Counted from the stretch's first letter, positions 25,203 to 34,457 are shown. The stretch is DNA of 64,000 nucleotides from Leucobacter chromiiresistens (GCF_900102345.1 NZ_FNKB01000001.1:434001-498000); one strand, 5' to 3'. Made by a program: numbers and translations. Notes: generated by a model not told the origin, from the letters alone.

Positions 25203-26165
25203 TCACCCCGCAGTGACTCCCATACGCGTCAGATCGACGACATCGTTCAGCGGTTCGCCCGCCTTCCACTTGCGCAGGTTCGCGGCGAAGCACTCTGCGA
25301 CCCGTCCGCGCCAACCGACGAGGTCGCCGGACGCGTGCGGAGACACGAGGATGGTGGGCCGCGACCAGAACGGGTGCTCGACCGGCAGCGGCTCTTGCTC
25401 GAAGACATCGAGCGCCGCGCCCGCGAGGTGCCCGGAATCGATGGCGTCGAGCAGATCGTCCTCCGCGATGACGGCGCCTCGGCCCACGTTCACGAGACGC
25501 GCCCCCTTGCGCATTCGCGCGAACCGCTCGCGATTGAACAGCCCCCGGGTCTCCTCCGTCAACGGCAGCGTCAGAACGACGTCGTCGACGTCGTCGAGCA
25601 GCGCGTCGAGCTCGGAGAAAGCGTGGATCTCGCCGAGTCGATCGTCGATCCGGGCGGTGCGCCCGACCACGGTCACGTCCATTCCGGCACCGCGAAGCAG
25701 CAGCACGGTCTCCTGCCCCACGGGTCCGGGCCCGACCACCAGCACCTTGCGGCCGAGGATGGGTTCCGTCTCACGGTGGAGCCACCTGCGCTCGAGCTGC
25801 AGTTCCACGGTGCGACGCAGATCCTTCGCGAACATGACGATGACCCCGAGAATCCACTCGGCGATCGGGCGCTCGCACACCCCGCGCGAGTTGCTCACCA
25901 CGATGTCGCTGTCGACGATCTCGTGGGTGAGCAGCACATCCACACCGATACTCGACGTGTGAATCCACTTGAGGTCGCCCGGCCCGACTTCACGGAGCAA
26001 GCGGGTGCGGAAGTCGTTCAAGAAGAGGATCTCCGCGCCGGGCAACGCCGCCCGGAACTCCTCTGCCGTCCTCACGACGGTGACCTCGGCCTCACTTGCA
26101 AACGAATCCAGCGGTGGCACCAGACGGCCTTCGGGCACGATCAGGATCGCGCGTGGTTGGGACAT
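25203..26165 (-). CDS. D-isomer 2-hydroxyacid dehydrogenase (NAD type)
   Basis: The 320-residue protein has the NAD-binding motif VLVVGPGPVGQETVLLLRGAG near residue 140, a catalytic Arg in LVNVGRGAVIAEDDL, a Glu in DVFEQEPLPVEHPF and a His in LVSPHASGD. It reduces a 2-oxoacid or oxidises a D-2-hydroxyacid. A GGAGGAG site precedes the ATG. It lies 51 bp after the SDR gene on the same strand and is likely co-transcribed. It differs clearly from the second such enzyme at 40750. Confidence 0.88.
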   Translation of the reverse strand: MSQPRAILIVPEGRLVPPLDSFASEAEVTVVRTAEEFRAALPGAEILFLNDFRTRLLREVGPGDLKWIHTSSIGVDVLLTHEIVDSDIVVSNSRGVCERPIAEWILGVIVMFAKDLRRTVELQLERRWLHRETEPILGRKVLVVGPGPVGQETVLLLRGAGMDVTVVGRTARIDDRLGEIHAFSELDALLDDVDDVVLTLPLTEETRGLFNRERFARMRKGARLVNVGRGAVIAEDDLLDAIDSGHLAGAALDVFEQEPLPVEHPFWSRPTILVSPHASGDLVGWRGRVAECFAANLRKWKAGEPLNDVVDLTRMGVTAG

Positions 26166-26216
26166 GGTGCTCCTCCTGTGTGTGGGTGATACTCGGTCGA
26201 TCGGGGGCGAGTCGGT

Positions 26217-26981
26217 CTATGCGGCCGTGGTGCCGCCGTCCATCTGCAGCGCGGCACCGGTGGCGAAGGTGCCCTCGACCGCGAGGAAGTAGATCGACTT
26301 CGCGACTTCCTCCGGCGTGGCGAGCCGCCCGAGGGGCACGCTGAGTTCCTTCACCCGCCGCGCACGTCCGGGGTCGTCAGTTGCCCTCAGACCCTGCTGC
26401 ATCATGGGTGTGTCGATCGGCCCCGGGCATACGGCATTGACACGGATGCGCGGGGCAAGCTCGACCGCGAGCCCGCGAGTCAGCCCGACGACGCCTGCCT
26501 TCGATGCGGAGTAGTGCACGAGACCTGGAGCTCCCATTCCCGCGAGATCGGAGGCCACATTGACGATGCATCCTCCCGTTTCGCGCAAGTACGGAATCGA
26601 CTCGCGGGACACGTAGAAGGTTCCCGAGAGGTTCGTGTCGATCATCATCCGCCAGACGTCACCGGTGATGTGCTCCGCCTCCACGGAGGCTGCGACTCCT
26701 GCGGCGTTGATCACGATGTCGATGCCGCCCAGTTGCCTGGCCGCGCCATGCACGGCATCGATCACGCTCTCCTCGTCCGCGACGTCCACGGGCATGACGA
26801 TCGAAGTGCCGTCCAGCAGCGAACGCACCCGCTCCAGCTCCGACGTGCGTCGACCGAGCAGCGCAACACTCGCTCCGCGCGAGCTGAAGAGGCTGGCCGT
26901 CGCTTCCCCGACGCCGGAGGAGGCCCCTGTGATGAGCACTCTTGCCCCCTCGATCCGGATCTTGGTCGATCGTCGGTGCAT
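26217..26981 (-). CDS. short-chain dehydrogenase/reductase
   Basis: The 254-residue SDR has the cofactor motif LITGASSGVGEATASLF, NNAG-like VINAAGVAAS, the catalytic Tyr-Lys pair in YSASKAGVVGL and the C-terminal GAALQMDGGTTA. Classical SDRs oxidise or reduce secondary alcohols using NAD(P). It is the first gene after operator 4 and probably forms a unit with the 2-hydroxyacid dehydrogenase. Arg-rich GRR after the second strand hints at NADP use. Confidence 0.9.
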   Translation of the reverse strand: MHRRSTKIRIEGARVLITGASSGVGEATASLFSSRGASVALLGRRTSELERVRSLLDGTSIVMPVDVADEESVIDAVHGAARQLGGIDIVINAAGVAASVEAEHITGDVWRMMIDTNLSGTFYVSRESIPYLRETGGCIVNVASDLAGMGAPGLVHYSASKAGVVGLTRGLAVELAPRIRVNAVCPGPIDTPMMQQGLRATDDPGRARRVKELSVPLGRLATPEEVAKSIYFLAVEGTFATGAALQMDGGTTAA

Positions 26982-27051
26982 CTTCTGGTCGCTCCCTCGT
27001 TGTCAGCCTTTGACTCACGGACCAGTAGAGCAAGAGCTCCATCGGATCGGC

Positions 27052-27068
27052 TGTTCCAGTTTGATACA
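27052..27068. promoter_or_regulatory. island operator 4
   Basis: TGTTCCAGTTTGATACA matches the palindrome fully. On the minus strand TTGCTCTACTGG follows 18 bp downstream, at the same distance and nearly the same sequence as at operator 1. It is 70 bp from the SDR start. Confidence 0.65.
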
Positions 27069-27075
27069 GGGCGAC

Positions 27076-27125
27076 GAGTCGGTACGGGGAGGGCCGCGTG
27101 GCGCTCTCCCCGCATCGGCCGACTC
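27076..27125. terminator. hairpin after the inositol dehydrogenase-like gene
   Basis: Two-step stem: GAGTCGG/CCGACTC (27076-27082 with 27119-27125) and CGGGGAG/CTCCCCG inside. It lies just beyond the stop at 27134 and before operator 4. Confidence 0.6.
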
Positions 27126-27133
27126 GAATCCTC

Positions 27134-28147
27134 TCAGTCGATCTCGTCGATCCGCACCGTTCGGCCCGCACGCGAGGACAGGTGCGCGGCCTCGGCGAGA
27201 ACCTGAGCGGCGCGCCCGTCCTCGAAGGTCGGGCTCGACGACGCACCGTGGTGCACCCACTCCACGAAGGCGTCGAGCTCATTCGCATAGGCGTCCGCGT
27301 ACCGATCGAGAAACTGCCCGACGTACGGCGCTTTCGCGGCTGCGCAGGTCGCATTCGACGAGGTGACGTGGCTTGCGGGAGCGTTCTCGACGTTCAACAG
27401 GCCGCCTGCTCCGAAAGCCTCGATGCGCTGATCGTAGCCGTAGGCGCTGTGCCGAGAATTCGTGATGGTCACGATGGAACCCGAACGCGCCTTGAGCGTC
27501 ACCACCACGGAGTCGAAGTCATCGTGTTCGCGCGCGCCGGCATCAAAGAGCGTCGATCCGACTGCGGTGACCTCTTCGATCTCGCCCGCGAAGAAGCGTG
27601 CGAGATCGAAGTCATGGATTGTCATGTCACGGAAGATGCCGCCCGATACCCCGATATAGCTCGCGGGTGGAGGGCTCGGATCCCGGCTCGTGATGGAGAG
27701 CTGCTCGAGTGCGCCGACCTCACCCGCTGTGACCCGGCGCTGCACCTCGGCGATGGCGGGGTCGAATCGCTGGTTGAAGCCGATTGCCACCGGGCTGGAT
27801 GCCCTGCGCACTCGGGGGCGAAGTGCATCGATGCGGCTCATATCGAGATCGATCGGCTTCTCGGAGAGCACGGGAACGCCCTGGTCGATGCAGGCCGTGA
27901 TGAGCTCGATGTGCGTCGGCGTCGGCGACGCGATCACAACGGCATCGACACTTTCGGGAGCGATCGCCGAGAGCGGGTCACGTGCGGGCTTTCCCCCGAA
28001 ACGCGCAGCGACCTCGTCTGCACTCCCGAGTGCCGGATCAGCGACGATGGCGAGCTCGGTGCGTGCGTTCGCCGCGATGTTGGCTGCGTGAACGCGACCG
28101 ATGCGTCCCGTACCGATGAGCGCGAACCGAAGCCGTTCGGCGGTCAT
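27134..28147 (-). CDS. Gfo/Idh/MocA dehydrogenase, inositol 2-dehydrogenase-like
   Basis: The 337-residue protein starts with FALIGTGRIGRVHAANIAANA, has VPVLSEKPIDLDMSRIDALR with the catalytic Lys, and GFNQRFDPAIAEVQRRV and GGIFRDMTIHDFDLARFFAGE with the His-Asp pair of inositol dehydrogenases (IolG). It probably oxidises a ring or sugar hydroxyl to a ketone. It sits 46 bp after the aldehyde dehydrogenase gene on the same strand, two genes from an IolD-type hydrolase. Confidence 0.87.
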   Translation of the reverse strand: MTAERLRFALIGTGRIGRVHAANIAANARTELAIVADPALGSADEVAARFGGKPARDPLSAIAPESVDAVVIASPTPTHIELITACIDQGVPVLSEKPIDLDMSRIDALRPRVRRASSPVAIGFNQRFDPAIAEVQRRVTAGEVGALEQLSITSRDPSPPPASYIGVSGGIFRDMTIHDFDLARFFAGEIEEVTAVGSTLFDAGAREHDDFDSVVVTLKARSGSIVTITNSRHSAYGYDQRIEAFGAGGLLNVENAPASHVTSSNATCAAAKAPYVGQFLDRYADAYANELDAFVEWVHHGASSSPTFEDGRAAQVLAEAAHLSSRAGRTVRIDEID

Positions 28148-28193
28148 CGCGCGCCGCTCCCCCGTTGCCGCGGCCCCGCGCCGCGACGGACCC

Positions 28194-29561
28194 TCATCGA
28201 CCGGCCGCCCCTGCGAAACGGAACAGCTTCTTGTTGGCGAACTCCAGGAGGCCGGCCTGCCCCATCTCGCGACCGTAACCCGACTTCTTCACGCCGCCGA
28301 AGGGCACGTCGGCTCCGCTGAGTCCCGCCGCACCGATGAAGACCATGCCGACGTCGAGCTGCGAACCGACCCGCTCGGCGCGCTCCAGGTCGTCGCAGAT
28401 GATCACCGATCCGAGGCCGAAGGGCGACGAGTTCGCGAGCTCGACGGCTTCGGCATCGCTGCTCACGCGGTAGAGCTGCGCGACGGGACCGAAGAGCTCC
28501 TGACTGTAGACGTCCATCGCGGGGGTGATGCCTGTGAGGATGGTCGGTGTGAAGACGTTGCCCTCGGGGTCGCCGTCGCCGACGAGAATCTCGGCGCCCT
28601 GGTCGACCGCGCCAGTGACGAGTTCGGCGAGTTCGCGAGTGGCCGCGCTCGACGAGAGCGGTCCGAAGTCGCCGGCGGCATACGTCTGCGCACTCAGCGC
28701 GCGCGCGAACTTCTCGGAGAACTCGTCGAAGTACTTCTCGAGCACCACGATGCGCTTGGATCCGGTGCAGCTCTGCCCGCTGTTGTCCATGCGCCCGCGC
28801 ACAGCGTGCTCCACGGCATGATCGAGATCGTCGGTATCGAGCACGAGGAACACGTCGGCACCGCCGAGTTCGAGCACGCACTTCTTGAGATGCTTGCCGG
28901 CCTGCGCCGCGACGGCCGCGCCGGCACGCTCGGAACCGGTGAGTGAGACGCCCTGCACCCGATCGTCTGCGATGATGTCGGCGATCTGGTCGTGCGTCGC
29001 GAAGAGGTTGACGTAGGCCCCCTCGGGGAACCCCGCATCGCGGAAGATGCGCTCGAGCGCCAGCGCCGATTCGGGGCACTGCGATGCGTGGCGCAGCAGC
29101 ACGGTGTTGCCGAGAATGAGGTTCGGCACCGCGAAGCGCACGACCTGATAGACCGGAAAGTTCCACGGCATGACGCCGAGGAGCACGCCGATACCCTGGT
29201 AGCGCACGAAGGTGCGCAGACCGTCGTCGACGTCGAGCACGTCGTCTGCGAGCCAGTCCGCGGCCTTGCGCGCGTATGCCGATGTGATCGAACCCGAGAA
29301 CCTGGTCTCGCCGACGCCCTGCGCGAACGGTTTGCCCATCTCGCGGTTGATGATCTCTGCGAACTCTTCAGCGCGCTCGTCGAAGAGCTCGGCCAACCGG
29401 GCTGCGGCGGCCGTCCGCTCCTCGAGTGTGGTGGTGCGCGCCCAGCTACGATAGGTGTGATCGGCGGCGGCGATCCCCGCCTCGACCTCGGCGTCGCTCG
29501 CCGCAGGGTATTCCGCCAGCGTCTCACCGGTTGCAGGATTGATGACCGCGAATGCGCCCAT
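28194..29561 (-). CDS. NAD(P)-dependent aldehyde dehydrogenase, succinate-semialdehyde type
   Basis: The 455-residue enzyme starts FAVINPATGETLAEYPAASD, like SSADHs of the GabD2/Sad type. It has the WNFPVYQVVRFAVPNLILGN segment, catalytic Glu in CVLELGGADVFLVLD and catalytic Cys in NSGQSCTGSKRIVVLE. It oxidises a (semi)aldehyde to the acid. Start 29561 is set by the canonical N-terminus and an upstream AAAGAGAG. It follows the IolD-type gene across a hairpin and probably shares a unit with the Gfo/Idh gene downstream. Confidence 0.89.
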   Translation of the reverse strand: MGAFAVINPATGETLAEYPAASDAEVEAGIAAADHTYRSWARTTTLEERTAAAARLAELFDERAEEFAEIINREMGKPFAQGVGETRFSGSITSAYARKAADWLADDVLDVDDGLRTFVRYQGIGVLLGVMPWNFPVYQVVRFAVPNLILGNTVLLRHASQCPESALALERIFRDAGFPEGAYVNLFATHDQIADIIADDRVQGVSLTGSERAGAAVAAQAGKHLKKCVLELGGADVFLVLDTDDLDHAVEHAVRGRMDNSGQSCTGSKRIVVLEKYFDEFSEKFARALSAQTYAAGDFGPLSSSAATRELAELVTGAVDQGAEILVGDGDPEGNVFTPTILTGITPAMDVYSQELFGPVAQLYRVSSDAEAVELANSSPFGLGSVIICDDLERAERVGSQLDVGMVFIGAAGLSGADVPFGGVKKSGYGREMGQAGLLEFANKKLFRFAGAAGR

Positions 29562-29618
29562 GATGTCTCTCTTTCGTCGTTGAATGTCTGGTGAGCGCCG
29601 GGCGGCGCCCGATGCAGG

Positions 29619-29653
29619 AGACGGGCGGGATCCCGAGGAGATCCCGCCCGTCT
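29619..29653. terminator. hairpin after the IolD-type gene
   Basis: A perfect 13-bp stem (29619-29631 with 29641-29653) and a 9-base loop, 21 bases past the stop at 29674. No T-tract follows on the minus strand. Confidence 0.65.
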
Positions 29654-29673
29654 GGTGTGCGACAGCCGCCGGT

Positions 29674-31620
29674 TCAGCGCTCGCTCGGAGCAACCGTCGC
29701 GCTGTAGAAGCGCTGCCGCTCGCGCCCGGCGACGTGCTTCGCCACGCCCTCGCGGGTGACTTCCCGCTGCGAGGTGAGGGGCACCCCCACGTCCCAGAAC
29801 GCGCCGTTGCCCGACAGGTAGCGGAACTGCTCGACATTCGCGACGATGACGGCAGGCCCCGAGACCGACTGCGCTTCTTCGAGCGCCGCCGTGAACTCCT
29901 CGACCGTGTCGGTCGACCACGCCGCGGCACCCATGCTCGCCGCGTTCGCCGCGATGTCGACGTCGACGATCGGGCCGTCGAGACGCCCCGAGACGGGATT
30001 GCGCTCGCGCAGCTGCGTGCCGAACTCCTGCCCGCCGCCCTTCGCCGCCTGCAGCGGCCAGATGCACTGGTGCCCGCGGTTGTCGATGACGATCACGATG
30101 ATCTTCTGGTTCTCCTGCACCGCCGTGACGAGCTCCGTCGGCTGCATGAAGTAGGTGCCGTCGCCGATCAGCACGTACACCTCCCCGTCGGCGTTCTGCT
30201 TTGCGAGACGGTAGCCGAGACCGGCGGGGATCTCGTGGCCCATGCAGGAGTTCGCGTACTCGAAGTGGATCTCGGCACCGTTCGAGGTGTCCCACGCCTT
30301 GTGGATGCCCTCGACGACGCCGCCCGAGCCGAGCACGAGCGCGTCCTGAGCCGTAATGCGCTGGTTGAGCACTTCGATGACCTGGGCCTGGCTCATCTTC
30401 TCGTCGGCGAAGTCCTGCAGGTCGTGCTCGCGCACCTTCCGGGTCTCCTCCTGCGCCGCAGCGATCTCATCGGCGTACGTGTCGACCGGCGCGAAGCCCG
30501 CCTCCGCCAGGCGCTCGTGCAGCGAGAGCAACGAGCGCTTGGCGTCGCCGATCACCGGGAAGGATCCCATCTTGTGCGCGTCGAACGCGCCGACGTTCAG
30601 GTTGACGATCTGCACGTCGGGATTGCGGAAGACGGAGTGCGATGCCGTGATGAAGTCCTGCAGTCGGGTGCCCACGGTGATGACGCAATCGGCTTCGCCT
30701 GCGATCTGATTGCTGCCGACCGTTCCGGTGACGCCGAGGCCGCCGAGGCCGAGTGCGCCGGCCGGGCCCGCCCCCTTCCCGGCATAGGTCTCGACGACGG
30801 GGATGCCGAAGCGATCGCTGAACTCGGCGAGCGCCTCCTGCGCGTTCGAGTAGCGCACGCCGCCACCGGCCACGATGATGGGTCGCTGCGACGCGGCGAT
30901 GATCTCGGCTGCCCCTGCGAGCTCCTCTTCGACTGCGGAGCGGCGACGGATGTGCCACACGCGCGGGGTGAAGAACGCCTCGGGGAAGTCGAATTCCGCG
31001 CCCTGGATGTCCTGCGGCAGGCAGACGACGACCGCGCCGGTGTCGACCGGGTCGGTCAGCACGCGCATCGCCTCGGGGAGCGTGGAGAGCAGCTGACCCG
31101 GGTGCGTGATCCGGTCGAAGTATCGACTGACCGGGCGGAAGCAGTCGTTCGCCGAGACATCGCGCTCGACCGGGTGCTCGATCTGCTGGAGTACCGGGTC
31201 TCCGAAGCGGTTGTTGATGATATCGGCGGGGAACAGCAGCACCGGCAGACGGTTCGTCGTCGCAGTCGCCGCGCCGGTGACCATGTTCGTGGAGCCCGGG
31301 CCGGCGGAGGCGGTGCATGCGAGCGTCGCGGCGCGGTTCGACGCCTTGGCGAAGCCGATCGCGGCGTGCACCATGTTCTGCTCGTTCTTGCCCGGATAGT
31401 GCGGGAAGTCGACACCGTATTCATCGATGCCCTGTGCGAGCCCCACAGAGTTTCCGTGCCCGAAGATGCCGTACATTCCGGGAATCAAGCGACGGCGCTC
31501 TCCGTCGTACTCGCTGTACTGGACCTGGAGGTACTCGACAATCGCCTGAGCGACCGTGCGACGCCGCACGGGCGCCTTCGGGTCACCAATACCTGCAACG
31601 GCAGCGGCCGTGCTGCTCAT
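29674..31620 (-). CDS. iolD: ThDP-dependent cyclic-dione hydrolase, IolD family
   Basis: The 648-residue protein is collinear with IolD (3D-trihydroxycyclohexane-1,2-dione hydrolase). Near the N-terminus are PGMYGIFGHGNSVGLAQGID and the catalytic Glu in HYPGKNEQNMVHAAIGFAKA, then PVLLFPADIINNRFGDPVLQQ and RPVSRYFDRI. The ThDP motif is IGDGTYFMQPTELVTAVQEN with DNRGHQCIW. IolD cleaves a cyclic 1,2-dione of the inositol pathway to an open-chain acid. IolB, IolC, IolE and IolJ are absent here, so the natural substrate may be a variant ring. A GAGGAG site precedes the ATG and operator 5 lies upstream. Confidence 0.88.
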   Translation of the reverse strand: MSSTAAAVAGIGDPKAPVRRRTVAQAIVEYLQVQYSEYDGERRRLIPGMYGIFGHGNSVGLAQGIDEYGVDFPHYPGKNEQNMVHAAIGFAKASNRAATLACTASAGPGSTNMVTGAATATTNRLPVLLFPADIINNRFGDPVLQQIEHPVERDVSANDCFRPVSRYFDRITHPGQLLSTLPEAMRVLTDPVDTGAVVVCLPQDIQGAEFDFPEAFFTPRVWHIRRRSAVEEELAGAAEIIAASQRPIIVAGGGVRYSNAQEALAEFSDRFGIPVVETYAGKGAGPAGALGLGGLGVTGTVGSNQIAGEADCVITVGTRLQDFITASHSVFRNPDVQIVNLNVGAFDAHKMGSFPVIGDAKRSLLSLHERLAEAGFAPVDTYADEIAAAQEETRKVREHDLQDFADEKMSQAQVIEVLNQRITAQDALVLGSGGVVEGIHKAWDTSNGAEIHFEYANSCMGHEIPAGLGYRLAKQNADGEVYVLIGDGTYFMQPTELVTAVQENQKIIVIVIDNRGHQCIWPLQAAKGGGQEFGTQLRERNPVSGRLDGPIVDVDIAANAASMGAAAWSTDTVEEFTAALEEAQSVSGPAVIVANVEQFRYLSGNGAFWDVGVPLTSQREVTREGVAKHVAGRERQRFYSATVAPSER

Positions 31621-31705
31621 GGGTTCTCCTCACACTTCGAAGCTGGGTCGACGGCTGAGGCCGTCGCGTACCGTTTCAGGCTCCCACCGGGTCAGAACCG
31701 GGAAG

Positions 31706-31722
31706 TGTCCCACTTTGATACC
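31706..31722. promoter_or_regulatory. island operator 5
   Basis: TGTCCCACTTTGATACC, one base from the palindrome. It lies 85 bp upstream of the IolD-type start and 9 bp after the PucR stop. Confidence 0.55.
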
Positions 31723-31731
31723 GCCCGTCGA

Positions 31732-33249
31732 CTACTCCTCGTCGGCGCGCACGACCAGGGCGTGAGCTTCGACAGCGAGCCAGAGCTCGAACAGCTCGCG
31801 ATAGTTCTTGAGGTTCTTCCCGGTGAGCTGCTCGACCCGGTTCAAGCGGTATCTCAGCGTGTGCTCGTGCACGAACAGGGCGCTCGCCGCCGCCCGCATC
31901 CGCCCGTGGTGACGGAAGAACACGGCGAGCGAGTGGAAGAGTTCTGATCCCTGAGACGCGTCGTGCTCCAGTACCGGGCGAAGCGTGTCTTCGGCAAGAC
32001 GCTCCAAGGTGCGCGCATCGGGGTTGAGCCACCGAGCGAGCCCGAGCTGCTTCTCGGTGAATACGACCTCTGCAGTCGCGCTCTCCCCTGCGAGACTCAA
32101 CGACCACCGCGCTTGCCGCAGCAGCCTCGGGATCTCCGAAACCACGGCGCTTCTCGGGCTCGCCCCGATCGGCACGTCGAGCGCGACTCCGAGCTCGACG
32201 AGCCGCTCGTCACTGCACTGCAGCACCCCGATGAGCTGATCCCGTCGCAGCAGAGCGTGGCGGATCTGGCGGTCCGCGAGCCAGTCGCGCGCCCGAGCCT
32301 CGGGAAGTGCGTGAGGGATCGGACCGAAGGCCACGACACGGAACGGGGTGTCTCGCGCGAGGCCCGCCTCGTGCAACAACTGCTCCGCTTCGCCCTCCGG
32401 CCCACTCGCCTCCAACGCCCTCGCGAACGCCGACGCTCCGGTTCGATGCGCCGCCTCCCGCCGGCGCTGGTCCTCGATCGCATCGAGTGCCGCGAGCGTG
32501 CTCACGTGCTGCAGCGCCGCGAGGCCCTCGGGGGACGACCCGTCGTGTTCGATTCCGACGAGATACGCAGTGACTCGATCGTCGACGAACAGTGGCACGA
32601 CGTACCCATCGGGCACGACTCGCAGGTCGACGGATTCCAGCGCGTCTCCCCAGTCGACATCCGGCACCCACGGCCACTCGGCGAGCAGCGCCTGCCCCGC
32701 CGGCGAGATGAGCGCCAGTCGATACCCGGCGATCTGCTCGAGCTGCCGGTAGATGCCCGCGACGTCGCTGTCGCTCGTGTTTCGCAGGCGGAGCGTCTCG
32801 AAGATTCGGAGATGACGGGACAGGCGGTCCCGAGCGGAGCGCTCGCTCGCATTGGCCACGAGGTACGAGAGTTCGATGAACGGCACTTGGCGCGGAATTC
32901 TCATGACGGGGAACCCCAGCTCGTCGGCGACGGCGAGCATTTCGTGCGTGAGCGCCGGAGCGCGTACACTCACGGCGACACCGGCGAGCCGATGCTGCGC
33001 GAGACGACGCACATACTGCGTCTGCCCCGGCCCGTCTTCGGGAATGCCGAAGCCGTTGACGATCAGCAGTTCGCCGCCTTCGAGCCATGGACCCGGGTCC
33101 TCGAGTTCAGACGTGTGCGTCCATTGCACGCGCCGTTCGAGCCCCGCCGCGCCCGCGGCGAGCTCGAGACCGAGGTGCGGCATGGAGACCAGTTCGGCGA
33201 TCGTCAGCTGCCCGCGAGCGTTTCGGGTCGAGTTCATGTGCTGCGGCAT
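31732..33249 (-). CDS. PucR family transcriptional regulator
   Basis: The 505-residue protein has the N-terminal PucR domain (LTIAELVSMPHLGLELAAGA to GIPEDG), a central sensor region, and the C-terminal PucR helix-turn-helix (ALFVHEHTLRYRLNRVEQLTG near residue 470). Family members activate purine, amino acid or ring-compound catabolism. The start is placed at 33249 with GAGAG upstream; a Met four codons later (33237) has no clear site. No copy of the island operator precedes it, so it may be a second input. Confidence 0.88.
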   Translation of the reverse strand: MPQHMNSTRNARGQLTIAELVSMPHLGLELAAGAAGLERRVQWTHTSELEDPGPWLEGGELLIVNGFGIPEDGPGQTQYVRRLAQHRLAGVAVSVRAPALTHEMLAVADELGFPVMRIPRQVPFIELSYLVANASERSARDRLSRHLRIFETLRLRNTSDSDVAGIYRQLEQIAGYRLALISPAGQALLAEWPWVPDVDWGDALESVDLRVVPDGYVVPLFVDDRVTAYLVGIEHDGSSPEGLAALQHVSTLAALDAIEDQRRREAAHRTGASAFARALEASGPEGEAEQLLHEAGLARDTPFRVVAFGPIPHALPEARARDWLADRQIRHALLRRDQLIGVLQCSDERLVELGVALDVPIGASPRSAVVSEIPRLLRQARWSLSLAGESATAEVVFTEKQLGLARWLNPDARTLERLAEDTLRPVLEHDASQGSELFHSLAVFFRHHGRMRAAASALFVHEHTLRYRLNRVEQLTGKNLKNYRELFELWLAVEAHALVVRADEE

Positions 33250-33272
33250 CGAAATACTCTCATCCTCGAGAT

Positions 33273-33308
33273 ACCGCTGCGCCCCGGGCGGAGCCGGGGC
33301 GCAGCGGT
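33273..33308. terminator. hairpin after the third Gfo/Idh gene
   Basis: A perfect 14-bp stem (33273-33286 with 33295-33308) and an 8-base loop, seven bases past the stop at 33315. No T-tract follows. Confidence 0.7.
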
Positions 33309-33314
33309 CGTGCA

Positions 33315-34457
33315 TCAGTCGAATCGATAGGGCTCATGCGGACCGACCGACGGCAACGGCCGCGGGCGCTCGCAGGTGCTCGCGATCTCGATGTGACGCC
33401 CTTCCTTCGACGACTGCTCGAAGGCCAGCAGTACCTCGAGCACGTGGTAGGCGAACGCGCCACCGGTGCGCGGCTCCACCCCGGCCCGAATCGCGTGGCC
33501 GAACTCCGCGAGCCCAATTCCGCGGTAGGCATCGTCGCGGTGCGTCAGCGCCGTTTCGCGCCAATCGCCGCCACCGGGGGGCGTCATGTCGAGCGACAGA
33601 TCGCGCGGCTCGCCCCGACGCAGCACGGGAGCCCCATCGAAGTGATCCGGGTTGGGGGCTGCGATCGAGCCCGCCGTGCCGTAGATCTCGAAGTGCGGCA
33701 GGTTGTGGTTCCACACATCCCAGCTCACGACGACCGTCGCCACGGCCCCCGACTCGAAGTCGATGGACCCCGAGATGTGCGTCGGGGTCTGGATCGGGAT
33801 CTCCCCGTCGTACCCCCCGGATCCGTCTGGACGAGGTCGGGTCTCCGAAGACTTCGCCGCGGATGCCGACACCCGGCGCACCGGGCCGAAGATGTTGACG
33901 AGGTTCGTGATCAAGTAGGGCCCGATATCGAGCATCGGGCCGGCGCCCGGGCTGTAGAAGGGATCTACGTTGGGGTGCCAGTGCTCATAGCCGCGGTTCA
34001 CGAACGAGCCGAAGGCGGCGACCGGCTCGCCGACCCAACCGTCATCGACCAACTTACGGCTGGTCTGCGCTCCCGAGCCCAGGAAGGTGGTCGGGGCCGA
34101 CCCGGCATGGACACCGGCCGCTTTCGCGGCGTCGAGGATCTGCTGCGCCTCTTCGAGCGAGGTGGCGAAGGGCTTCTCCGACAGCACGTGCTTGCCCGCG
34201 GCGATCGCCTGCAGACTCACCGGGGCGTGCAGCTTCGGCGGGGTGAGGTTGAGCACGAGCTCGATCTCGGGGTCGGCGAGCAACTCGTCAGGGCTCAGCG
34301 CCTTGCGCACGCCGTACTCCTCCGCGCGCGCGGTGACCGCTGCCTCGTTCACGTCGGCCAGCGCCACGATGTCGACGTCGGGATGCACGCCGATCTTGTC
34401 GAGGTACTGGTTCAGAACATTTCCGACGCCGATGATGCCGACTCGAATGGGCTCCAT
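33315..34457 (-). CDS. Gfo/Idh/MocA family dehydrogenase (third)
   Basis: The 380-residue oxidoreductase has VGIIGVGNVLNQYLDKIGVH at the N-terminus, HVLSEKPFATSLEEAQQI with the catalytic Lys, and a substrate domain with GAGPMLDIGPYLITNLVNIFG and SWDVWNHNLPHFEIYGT. Proteins with this ending act on sugars or modified sugars. A GGAGAGAG site precedes the ATG. It is a single-gene unit between hyuB and the PucR regulator, with operator 6 upstream and hairpins on both sides. Confidence 0.86.
   Translation of the reverse strand: MEPIRVGIIGVGNVLNQYLDKIGVHPDVDIVALADVNEAAVTARAEEYGVRKALSPDELLADPEIELVLNLTPPKLHAPVSLQAIAAGKHVLSEKPFATSLEEAQQILDAAKAAGVHAGSAPTTFLGSGAQTSRKLVDDGWVGEPVAAFGSFVNRGYEHWHPNVDPFYSPGAGPMLDIGPYLITNLVNIFGPVRRVSASAAKSSETRPRPDGSGGYDGEIPIQTPTHISGSIDFESGAVATVVVSWDVWNHNLPHFEIYGTAGSIAAPNPDHFDGAPVLRRGEPRDLSLDMTPPGGGDWRETALTHRDDAYRGIGLAEFGHAIRAGVEPRTGGAFAYHVLEVLLAFEQSSKEGRHIEIASTCERPRPLPSVGPHEPYRFD

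Noticed and set aside
29674..31620. IolD-type gene as acetolactate synthase or another decarboxylase
   Set aside because: The sequence is collinear with IolD, including regions specific to that family, and there is no small regulatory subunit gene.
29584..31947. Very long open frame opposite the IolD-type and PucR genes
   Set aside because: It is rich in Arg, His, Asp and Glu, has no domain, and mirrors the third-position bias of the real minus-strand gene. Similar mirrors at 3335-5095 and 39412-41724 were rejected too.
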